From: an uncultured Cytophagaceae bacterium | Lineage (GTDB): Bacteria; Bacteroidota; Bacteroidia; Cytophagales; Spirosomataceae | DNA length: 7,583 nt | Direction of reading: 5' to 3' | Assembly (NCBI GenBank): GCA_903960725.1 | Contig: CAJCBY010000255.1 | Location: 1-7,583, forward strand | In this document: one piece after another, positions 1-6,391 of the stretch | Layout of the letters: each line of letters begins with the position of its first letter | Position numbering within the stretch: the stretch's first letter is position 1 | Made by a program: the position numbers and the translations under genes | Notes under the pieces: generated by a model | Database searches by the model: none | What the model saw: the letters and a program-made list of their open reading frames with translations, nothing else | Told to the model about the DNA's origin: nothing

Positions 1-1
1 C

Positions 2-634
2 AAAGAATTTATTTACTACAAACCGAATGAGGCCTTTGTCTTACAAATGGCAACCGTTTTGCGGGCTAATAACTATGAGATAAAGCCGGTACTTAAATTC
101 ATGTTAAGCTCGGATGAATTTTACAAGGCCAGCTACCAAGGCAGTAAAATCAAAAGCCCGGTTGAACTACTGATAGGGGCTAATAAGCTCCTTGAGCTGC
201 CTTCTCCGGACTACGTTAACATGTACGAACTTACTAGAATACTCCAAATGCAGTTGTTTCAGCCGCCCGATGTCGCGGGTTGGCCAGGCCAGCGAGAGTG
301 GATTTCTTCTACGACCTATTCCTATCGGGGTGGTTATACCGATTCATTGCTTTCCGGAAAGCGGTATAATGGCGTAAATGTCACAGGTAAATTAGTGCCG
401 GTGGCCTATGCCCAAACCTTTATGAACTCCGAAAAAGCGGTTGAATTTGTAGATGATGTTTTGGCCTTGTTTTTGCAATTTCCGGTTACCGCGAAGAAGA
501 AAGCTTTTCTTTTAGAAACCTTATTAGGTGGGACCATCGTAAAGAACTGGTCTACCTACACGCCTGGCGCGAGTACGAGTTTGCAACTGTTTTTTAGAGC
601 AGTGATGCGTTTACCTGAATTTCAACTGTGTTAA
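2..634 (+). CDS. DUF1800 family protein, C-terminal part (5' end outside window)
   Basis: The frame is open from base 2 of the window, with codons beginning KEFIYYKPNEAF, so the ATG at 47 is internal and this is the last ~210 residues of a longer protein. The fragment shows the typical DUF1800 C-terminal layout. There is a helical stretch reading VLRANNYEIKPVLKFMLSSD, then FYKAS and KSPVELLIGA. Next comes the signature around LFQPPDVAGWPGQREWIS, and the ending RLPEFQLC matches the usual LPEYQL-type terminus. The biochemical function of DUF1800 is not established. In many bacteria these genes sit directly next to a DUF1501 gene, as here: the stop is followed after a single base by the DUF1501 start, so the two are very probably co-transcribed and translationally linked. 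The N-terminus, including any export signal, cannot be seen. Family assignment is confident; function is unknown. Confidence 0.9.
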   Translation, partial: KEFIYYKPNEAFVLQMATVLRANNYEIKPVLKFMLSSDEFYKASYQGSKIKSPVELLIGANKLLELPSPDYVNMYELTRILQMQLFQPPDVAGWPGQREWISSTTYSYRGGYTDSLLSGKRYNGVNVTGKLVPVAYAQTFMNSEKAVEFVDDVLALFLQFPVTAKKKAFLLETLLGGTIVKNWSTYTPGASTSLQLFFRAVMRLPEFQLC

Positions 635-635
635 C

Positions 636-2174
636 ATGAAGAAGGAACTGAGCCGGTCTGAATTTTTGCGACAAATGGCACTTCTTTCGGGAGGTGTGGG
701 ACTGGGTATTTCCGGAATTCCAGGCCAGGCCTATGCGACGATTCCTGCCGGTGTACTAACCTCTGTTCCAGAAGGAAATGTGGTCGTTATCATTCAGTTA
801 GTGGGGGGTAACGATGGATTAAATACCGTGATTCCAGCGGAGAATGATCAGTATTTTGCCAAAAGACCAGATATCGCCATCAAAAAAGAGAATGCGCTTG
901 CCTTAAAAAATGGCATGTATTTGCATCCTTCCATGTCAGGAATTAAATCTTTGTACGATCAAGGCAACGTAGCTATCGTCCAAAGCGTAGGTTACGCAAA
1001 CCCGAATCGTTCCCACTTCCGTGCGACTGATATTTGGAATACCGGATCAGATGCGAATGTGGTGTGGGAAGAGGGTTGGGCTGCTCGTTTTTTGGCAGAA
1101 AAATACCCAACCTATCCGATCGGTATGCCATCCCAACCGATGGCGATTCAACTAGGTTCGGTCGAATCACTCCTGTTTCAATCCGATATAGGTCGATTCG
1201 GAACCGTTTTTGAAGACCCTAATCTATTCTATCAACTCGTTTCAGGGACCCTTGCTGATGATGAAATTCCGCCTGCTACCTTAGCCGGCGATGAATTAGC
1301 GTTCTTAAAACAAGTTTCCGCTACCTCGATTCAATATTCCACTGTCATCCGTGATGGGGCCTTACGGGGTAAAAATTCAGTCACTTATCCGACCACAAAC
1401 CTGGGCAAGCAACTGGGTATTGTCGCTAAACTTATTTCGGGTGGACTCGAAACGCCGGTCTACCTCTGTACCATAGGTGGATTTGATACCCATGCGAATC
1501 AATTAACGCAGCATTCAAATCTCTGGAAACAGATATCAGATGCCGTGGCGATCTTCCAAAAAGACTTGAAAAATCAAAACAAAGGGAAGCAAGTTACCTT
1601 AATGACTTTTTCCGAATTCGGTCGCCGAGTAAACCAAAACGGCACTGCGGGAACGGATCACGGAACGGCTGCTCCCTTGTTTGTGATAGGCGATACGGTT
1701 CGCGGAGGCTTAATAGGGGATAACCCGAATTTAGTCAATCTAGATGCGAATGGCGACATAAAGGCTAATTTCGATTACCGACAAGTCTACTCCACCGTAT
1801 TATCCGATCATTTAGGCCTATCTACCACGAGCACGGCGGGAATTTTCAAAAAATCGTTTGATCGCTTACCTATCTTCTTGAAATCACCACTCATGGCTGA
1901 GCCTGGTGTTAAAGTTGTCCTACTTGATCCGGCGCCTAATCCAGCGGCCGGTCAAGTTCGTATTCAATTCGCTGTGTTTGAGTCGATGCAGGTTGATCTT
2001 GCTTTATTTGATATGCAAGGCCAAAAAATAGGCTCCATTTTTGCTGGAAAGCTGGAGACAGGTACGTTCACCCAATCATATGATATAGCTCAATTCCCGA
2101 ATGGATCTTACCTACTTAGTTTAGCCACATCTACCGGAGCAAGAATTACCAAGCGATTAATCATAGTAAATTAG
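636..2174 (+). CDS. DUF1501 family protein with T9SS type A C-terminal sorting domain
   Basis: This 512-residue protein belongs to DUF1501, which is distantly related to the alkaline phosphatase/sulfatase superfamily; its substrate is unknown. Seen in the sequence: an N-terminal export signal of about 34 residues ending GQAYA; the GGNDGLNT motif at 57-64; HPSMSGIKSLYDQG and the following NRSHF segment; GFDTH at 282-286; SEFGRR at 326-331; and GTDHG at 339-343. The Asp/His residues in the last motifs are likely metal ligands by analogy with the superfamily. Residues ~425-512 form a T9SS sorting domain: PAPNP at 432-436, a Leu-Phe-Asp-x-x-Gly turn, NGSYLL, and a C-terminal KRLIIV strand. The protein is therefore probably carried across the outer membrane and released or surface-anchored. 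The Tat-like motif is imperfect (SRSEFLR, one Arg only). The ATG start follows the upstream stop by one base and no clear ribosome-binding site is visible, as is usual in Bacteroidota. Confidence 0.93.
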   Translation: MKKELSRSEFLRQMALLSGGVGLGISGIPGQAYATIPAGVLTSVPEGNVVVIIQLVGGNDGLNTVIPAENDQYFAKRPDIAIKKENALALKNGMYLHPSMSGIKSLYDQGNVAIVQSVGYANPNRSHFRATDIWNTGSDANVVWEEGWAARFLAEKYPTYPIGMPSQPMAIQLGSVESLLFQSDIGRFGTVFEDPNLFYQLVSGTLADDEIPPATLAGDELAFLKQVSATSIQYSTVIRDGALRGKNSVTYPTTNLGKQLGIVAKLISGGLETPVYLCTIGGFDTHANQLTQHSNLWKQISDAVAIFQKDLKNQNKGKQVTLMTFSEFGRRVNQNGTAGTDHGTAAPLFVIGDTVRGGLIGDNPNLVNLDANGDIKANFDYRQVYSTVLSDHLGLSTTSTAGIFKKSFDRLPIFLKSPLMAEPGVKVVLLDPAPNPAAGQVRIQFAVFESMQVDLALFDMQGQKIGSIFAGKLETGTFTQSYDIAQFPNGSYLLSLATSTGARITKRLIIVN

Positions 2175-2185
2175 AATCAGATCCT

Positions 2186-2193
2186 TATCTTTG
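2186..2193 (+). promoter_or_regulatory. Candidate -7 promoter element (TATCTTTG) for porG
   Basis: TATCTTTG is an exact match to the Bacteroidota -7 consensus TAnnTTTG. It lies in the 26-base gap after the DUF1501 stop, and its last base is 8 bases before the first base of the porG ATG. No matching -33 TTG is found 17-23 bases upstream. If transcription starts about 5-7 bases past the element, as usual in this phylum, the mRNA would have almost no 5' leader. Confidence 0.55.
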
Positions 2194-2200
2194 TAGATTG

Positions 2201-2896
2201 ATGAAAAAGAACTTCTATATATTGCTTTTCTGTACGTTGTTTAGCTTGTCTGCAAGTGCACAACGCTGGTCCTATGGCGCTGGCCTAGGTGGTTCACTTT
2301 ACCATGGTACTTTGGCAAATTGGCATATACTACCTAATGATAAAGAGTTAGAAATGACTCGTCCTGCCTTAAATCTACAAGTGCGTTATCAAAACAATCC
2401 CACATTTGCCTACCGAATACAAACGGTTATGACCGATTTACGTGGAGGCTCAGGCAAACGTGTTTCCCCGGTGACGGTGGCATTGCCCGTGTCTCAATTT
2501 GCAACGTCTATTTTTGGGATAGATGCGTTAGTGGAATACAATTTCTTAAACTACCAAAACTCCGTTCGACGGGTAAACAACTGGACGCCTTATTTCTATT
2601 TAGGCGCTTCGACCGTTTTTTCCAAAGTGTCAGGTACGCAAAATGGAGTGGGTTATAAAACGGATACGAAAATGAATTATGCTTTGCCTTTTGGGGTAGG
2701 TGTAAAATACCAAGTTTCTCCTAGCTGGGGTATTCAGTGGGACTTTGGAACTCGAAAAACGTTTACAGATGCATTAGATCGTCCTGTAATGGACGGCGGG
2801 GAATCCAGATTTAATATCGCTAATGGAGACCAATTCTTGAATTCTTCCATTACCATTACCTACACTATTCAATCTGTTTTCTGCCCTACCTATTAA
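2201..2896 (+). CDS. porG: PorG/DUF6089-like outer-membrane protein (T9SS-associated)
   Basis: This is a predicted outer-membrane beta-barrel of 231 residues. The signal peptide (MKKNFYILL...SASA) is cleaved before Gln21. The mature part resembles PorG/DUF6089 proteins: an early GGSLYHGTL motif (compare GGSNYxGDL), EYNFLNYQ, TPYFYLGA, ALPFGVGVKYQVS, and FGTRKTFTDALD; it ends in a strand closing with FCPTY, like the CPxF/Y ends of the family. PorG is an outer-membrane component of the type IX secretion system in Porphyromonas and relatives, reported to associate with the PorK/PorN ring. Context supports the call: the upstream neighbour carries a T9SS sorting domain, and DUF6089 genes are often found before uppS-bamA in Bacteroidota. 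I choose the ATG at 2201; the TTG directly before it (2198) would add one residue and is less likely. Family membership was recognised by motif and order only, so a different small barrel family remains possible. Confidence 0.78.
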   Translation: MKKNFYILLFCTLFSLSASAQRWSYGAGLGGSLYHGTLANWHILPNDKELEMTRPALNLQVRYQNNPTFAYRIQTVMTDLRGGSGKRVSPVTVALPVSQFATSIFGIDALVEYNFLNYQNSVRRVNNWTPYFYLGASTVFSKVSGTQNGVGYKTDTKMNYALPFGVGVKYQVSPSWGIQWDFGTRKTFTDALDRPVMDGGESRFNIANGDQFLNSSITITYTIQSVFCPTY

Positions 2897-2906
2897 CAAG
2901 TTTTAA

Positions 2907-2937
2907 TTGGAAAGGGTGGCCATTATGACTACATTTG
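2907..2937 (+). promoter_or_regulatory. Candidate promoter (TTG-N20-TACATTTG) for uppS-bamA-ompH
   Basis: A TTG at 2907-2909 is followed after 20 bases by TACATTTG at 2930-2937. Both elements and the spacing fit the Bacteroidota sigma-factor consensus (TTG, about 17-23 bases, TAnnTTTG). It occupies the 48-base gap between porG and uppS. The last base of the -7 element is 8 bases before the proposed TTG start of uppS, the same distance as for porG. The predicted transcript start would be at or within a few bases of that codon. Confidence 0.6.
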
Positions 2938-2944
2938 CCCCTTA

Positions 2945-3709
2945 TTGATTGAAAATCCCGCATTAAAATTGAAAGAGTTAATTGACCTACGTAATGTTCC
3001 TGTTCACATCGCCATCATTATGGATGGTAATGGAAGATGGGCTAAGCAGCAAGGGATAATGGATCGAGTTTTTGGACACAGATCCGCTTTAAAGGCCGTA
3101 CGGGAGTCTATTGAGGGTTGTGGCGAATTAGGAGTAAAGTATTTGACTTTGTACGCCTTTTCTACCGAGAATTGGAATCGGCCTAAGGCAGAGGTTACAG
3201 CATTAATGAGTCTATTAGTCAGTGCGATTAAGGATGAATTGCCTGGAATGATCGAGAAAGATATTCGCCTGAAAGCGATAGGGGATTTAAGTAAATTACC
3301 TGCTTCATCTCGTGCAGAATTAGAAAAAGCCATGGAGATAACGGCAAAAAATAAGGGTTTAACCCTGAATTTAGCGCTGTCTTATTCTGGGAAATGGGAT
3401 TTAGTACAAGCGACTCAACAGATTGCGGAGAAAGTAAAAAATGGCGAGTTAAACGCAGAATCAATAGATTCACAAACCATACAGTCCCATTTGGCTACGG
3501 CAGAGATGCCTGATCCGGATTTGATGATAAGAACAGGTGGAGATCACCGAATTAGTAATTTTATGCTGTGGCAATTAGCCTATGCAGAACTGTATATTTT
3601 TGAAGATTTATTTTGGCCTGATTTTAGAAAAGAACATCTAAATGAAGCGATTATAGACTTTCAGATGCGGGAAAGACGTTTTGGAAAGATAAGTGAACAA
3701 TTAAATTAA
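2945..3709 (+). CDS. uppS: Isoprenyl transferase: undecaprenyl-diphosphate synthase
   Basis: This cytoplasmic cis-prenyltransferase condenses isopentenyl diphosphate onto farnesyl diphosphate to give C55 undecaprenyl diphosphate, the carrier lipid for peptidoglycan and surface polysaccharides. The length (254 residues) is normal. Visible motifs: MDGNGRWAKQQG at 26-37 with the catalytic Asp27, FGHR around His45, YAFSTENWNRP at 70-80, RTGGDHRISNF at 196-206, and WPDF near the end. The residue equivalent to E. coli Glu213 is Asp200 here, a conservative but unusual change. No ATG or GTG lies in frame between the upstream stop (2894-2896) and the MDGNGRW motif, whose own Met is too late to be the start. 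The start must therefore be TTG at 2945, or TTG at 2969, which would give a start at MKELIDLRN. I prefer 2945 because of the promoter spacing, but 2969 is realistic. bamA follows after 16 bases. Confidence 0.95.
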   Translation: MIENPALKLKELIDLRNVPVHIAIIMDGNGRWAKQQGIMDRVFGHRSALKAVRESIEGCGELGVKYLTLYAFSTENWNRPKAEVTALMSLLVSAIKDELPGMIEKDIRLKAIGDLSKLPASSRAELEKAMEITAKNKGLTLNLALSYSGKWDLVQATQQIAEKVKNGELNAESIDSQTIQSHLATAEMPDPDLMIRTGGDHRISNFMLWQLAYAELYIFEDLFWPDFRKEHLNEAIIDFQMRERRFGKISEQLN

Positions 3710-3721
3710 GGGCTGAGGCCC
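3710..3721 (+). other. Short GC hairpin between uppS stop and bamA start
   Basis: GGGC-TGAG-GCCC directly follows the uppS stop and can fold into a 4-bp stem with a 4-base loop, ending 4 bases before the bamA ATG. There is no T-tract, so it is not a terminator. It fills the place where a ribosome-binding site would lie and could affect bamA translation or translational coupling; that role is inference. Confidence 0.3.
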
Positions 3722-3725
3722 CCGT

Positions 3726-6386
3726 ATGAAAAAATCAATTGCTATCAAATTATTGAATATTCGCTCCTTGTTTTTAGGGCTATTCGCTTTTATACTAGGA
3801 CTTAATGTGGCCTCTGCCCAAATTTTGGGAGGGACACGTTCCTTAAGCTCCGCTCTAGAAGAAACTACTTTTTCTTACGCAGATCCTAAAGAATATAGCA
3901 TTGCAGATATCCAAGTTACCGGTTCTCAATTCTACGATGGTACATCCATGATTAATATCTCAGGTCTACAAATTGGGGATAGAATTAAGGTCCCTGGAGA
4001 CGCGATAGGTGCTGCGATTCGTAAGATTATGAATCAAGGTATTTTAGATGAGGTATTGATTTATGCGAATAAAGTCGAAGAGGGAAAAATTTGGTTAACG
4101 ATTGAATTAAAAGAGCGGCCACGTTTATTATCCATTCAATATACCGGCCTTAGAAAAGGGGAGCAGGAAGCATTAAGTGATAAAATGAAGACCTACAAGG
4201 GTAAGATTATCACCGAGACGCTTCGTAAAAACTTAGAATTAACGATTCGAAGATACTTCCAAGAAAAAGGTCGTTTAAACGCGAAGACGAAGTCGATCAT
4301 CAAGCCGGATACCGTGCGTGGAAACAACGCTGTCTTACAAGTAATAGTCGACAAAGGAGAAAAGGTAAAAGTGAATAAAATCATTCTTAACGGGATCGAT
4401 GAGAGTCAACGCTCACTGATTTTACGTAAGATAAAGAATACCAAACAGCAGCGTTTTGGCCGTATTTTCAAGCCCTCTAAATTTGTTCCTAAAAAGTGGG
4501 ATGAAGACAAGGGGAAGCTTCTAGAGGCCATGAATAAATTAGGTTACCGCGATTTTCAATTGAAGTCTGATTCAATTGGTAATGTAAACAACGAGGCGAT
4601 TAACCTGGTGTTGAACATAGAGCAAGGTCGCAAATACTACTACAGAAGCATCCGATTTGAAGGAAATTTTATCTATCCCGATTCCTTATTGCGTGATGTG
4701 CTAGGGGTGAAGAAGGGCGATGTCTACAATACAGAGGAATTAGATAAAAAAATGAATTCAAATCCGGGGGAGGATTTAAGTTCAGTTTACATGGATAACG
4801 GTTATTTGTATTACCGGGCAGATCCGATAGAAACGGCGATTGAAGGCGATTCGATCGACTTAACTATCCGCATCTCGGAAGGAAAGCAAGCCACCATTAA
4901 CAAGGTGACGTTAAATGGAAATACGAAAACGTCGGATCACGTGGTTATGCGGGAGATTCGTACGTTGCCTGGCCAGAAATTCAATAAATCTGCCATCATT
5001 CGTACGGTGCGTGAACTTTCAACGATTGGTTATTTTAACCCCGAGAAAATCAGCCCGAATCCAGTTCCACGTCCAGATGGAACGGTTGATATCGAGTACA
5101 ACGTAGAGGAAAAAGCCTCCGATCAAATCGAGCTTTCCGGTGGTTGGGGTGGCTTTATAGGCTTCGTAGGAACCTTAGGGGTCGTCTTTAATAACTTCTC
5201 GGCTAAAAATATCTTAAATACGAAAGCATATCGTCCGTTGCCTGCAGGTGATGGCCAAAAATTAGCCATTCGTTTTCAAGCAAATGGTGCTTCCTTCCAA
5301 AACTACAGTCTCACCTTTACCGAACCTTGGTTAGGTGGCAAGAAGCCGAATTCATTTTCTATTGCGTTGAATAGCAGTATTTCTTATCCTTACAAATTCA
5401 GACAACCTGGCTTTAACCAATTTGGTGGCGGTGGATTAGGTGGCGGCGGCTTTGGCGGTGGTGGATTTGGTGGTTTCGGCGGAGGCTTGGGTGGCTTTGG
5501 TGGTGGCTTAGGTGGTTTTGGCGGTTTGAATTCATTCTCCGTTCCTGATTCACTGGTGGATGCTCACTTTAACGTAACTAGCTTATCGTTAAGTTTAGGA
5601 AAAAGATTAAAATGGCCTGATGATTATTTCTCTTTAAGTCATTCACTAGCTTTCTCTCGTTTTGATGTGGATAGATACATGACTTGGGCTTACCCTCAAG
5701 GTATTTCAACTTCTATCACGTTCATGACTAACTTGTCGCGAAATAGTATTGATAATCCTACATTCCCGCGTTCTGGATCTAGCTTCTCCTTATCAGGAAC
5801 GCTGACTCCTCCGTTCACCTTGCTCGGGCTGAATAAGGACAATCTATTGATTGAATACCATAAATGGATGATGGATGCCAGTTGGTTTAGTCCGCTAGTA
5901 GGGAAATTGATTTTGCATACGCGTGCCCACCTCGGATTCTTAGGGTCTTACGGAGGTAAAGAAACAACGCGTTTTGAGCGCTTTGATTTAGGGGGCTCTG
6001 GTATGGTGCAAGGTTTCTCCTTCAACCGTGATATCGTCGGTTTAAGAGGCTATAAGGACCGCGTCATCGGACCATCGGGACAATATGGTAATGGAGGTGT
6101 GGCATACAACAAGTTTGTTATGGAAGTTCGTTATCCTGTCTCCTTGAATCCATCTGCCACGATCTTTATTTTAGGCTTTGCCGAAGGCGGAAATAACTTC
6201 TCTTCATTGAAAGAATACAGTCCGTTTAACTTGTATAAATCAGCTGGATTTGGTGCACGTATCTTCATGCCTGCCTTTGGTATGATTGGTATAGATTACG
6301 GTATGGGCTTTGATAAGCCTCGTCCGGGAGATTCTGATTTTGGCCGCCAAGCCTTTACCTTCTCGATTGGACAACAACTTAGATAA
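3726..6386 (+). CDS. bamA: Outer-membrane protein assembly factor BamA
   Basis: BamA is the essential core of the machine that folds and inserts beta-barrel proteins into the outer membrane. This one has 886 residues, longer than the 810 of E. coli. The signal peptide is cleaved after ASA31, before Gln32. Five POTRA domains follow at roughly 57-132, 133-214, 215-305 (with a basic insertion, RFGRIFKPSKF, of the kind seen in Bacteroidota), 306-388 and 389-465. The 16-strand barrel runs from ~466 to the end. The strand 4-5 region carries FTEPWLGGKKPNSF, and the loop-6 motif is LRGY (773-776, Arg774) followed by IGP, matching VRGF...IGP of E. coli BamA. The protein ends FTFSIGQQLR. A 34-residue Gly/Phe/Leu repeat (567-600) interrupts predicted extracellular loop 3. 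The gene lies between uppS and the ompH chaperone genes, a common Bacteroidota order, with gaps of 16 and 5 bases that imply one operon. Confidence 0.97.
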   Translation: MKKSIAIKLLNIRSLFLGLFAFILGLNVASAQILGGTRSLSSALEETTFSYADPKEYSIADIQVTGSQFYDGTSMINISGLQIGDRIKVPGDAIGAAIRKIMNQGILDEVLIYANKVEEGKIWLTIELKERPRLLSIQYTGLRKGEQEALSDKMKTYKGKIITETLRKNLELTIRRYFQEKGRLNAKTKSIIKPDTVRGNNAVLQVIVDKGEKVKVNKIILNGIDESQRSLILRKIKNTKQQRFGRIFKPSKFVPKKWDEDKGKLLEAMNKLGYRDFQLKSDSIGNVNNEAINLVLNIEQGRKYYYRSIRFEGNFIYPDSLLRDVLGVKKGDVYNTEELDKKMNSNPGEDLSSVYMDNGYLYYRADPIETAIEGDSIDLTIRISEGKQATINKVTLNGNTKTSDHVVMREIRTLPGQKFNKSAIIRTVRELSTIGYFNPEKISPNPVPRPDGTVDIEYNVEEKASDQIELSGGWGGFIGFVGTLGVVFNNFSAKNILNTKAYRPLPAGDGQKLAIRFQANGASFQNYSLTFTEPWLGGKKPNSFSIALNSSISYPYKFRQPGFNQFGGGGLGGGGFGGGGFGGFGGGLGGFGGGLGGFGGLNSFSVPDSLVDAHFNVTSLSLSLGKRLKWPDDYFSLSHSLAFSRFDVDRYMTWAYPQGISTSITFMTNLSRNSIDNPTFPRSGSSFSLSGTLTPPFTLLGLNKDNLLIEYHKWMMDASWFSPLVGKLILHTRAHLGFLGSYGGKETTRFERFDLGGSGMVQGFSFNRDIVGLRGYKDRVIGPSGQYGNGGVAYNKFVMEVRYPVSLNPSATIFILGFAEGGNNFSSLKEYSPFNLYKSAGFGARIFMPAFGMIGIDYGMGFDKPRPGDSDFGRQAFTFSIGQQLR
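5424..5525 (+). repeat. In-frame Gly-rich tandem repeat inside bamA
   Basis: This 102-bp stretch encodes 34 residues: 26 Gly, 5 Phe and 3 Leu. It has two repeat registers: three 5-residue units (GGGGL, GGGGF, GGGGF; 15 bp each, 5424-5468), then two 7-residue units (GGFGGGL twice; 21 bp each, 5469-5510) and a partial unit GGFGG (5511-5525). Gly codons vary between GGT, GGC and GGA from copy to copy, so the repeat is not a very recent perfect duplication. All units are multiples of three, so gain or loss of units would keep the frame. Confidence 0.9.
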
Positions 6387-6391
6387 CAACC

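Noticed and set aside
47..49. ATG at 47 as the start of a 195-residue gene
   Set aside because: The frame is open upstream to base 2 and the upstream residues fit the DUF1800 fold, so this ATG is internal to a truncated gene.
973..1170. Minus-strand open frame inside the DUF1501 gene
   Set aside because: It lies wholly within a well-supported gene, has no recognisable motif and no promoter; it is a shadow frame.
2897..2944. Rho-independent terminator after porG
   Set aside because: No GC-rich stem followed by a T-tract is present; the TGGCCA palindrome at 2917-2922 is too short.
3004..3473. Two minus-strand open frames opposite uppS
   Set aside because: Both are antisense to conserved uppS motifs and have no recognisable domain.
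3595..3602. TATTTTTG inside uppS as a bamA promoter
   Set aside because: It matches TAnnTTTG but has no TTG at the -33 distance, and similar matches occur inside other genes (2509-2516, 7520-7527), so chance is the simplest explanation.
4193..5106. Short open frames on either strand inside bamA (4193-4384 minus, 4915-5106 plus)
   Set aside because: They overlap POTRA-coding sequence in another frame and show no protein-family features.
5424..5525. Gly-rich repeat as a mobile or CRISPR-like repeat
   Set aside because: It is fully in frame, coding, made of 15- and 21-bp units without spacers, and flanked by normal barrel strands.
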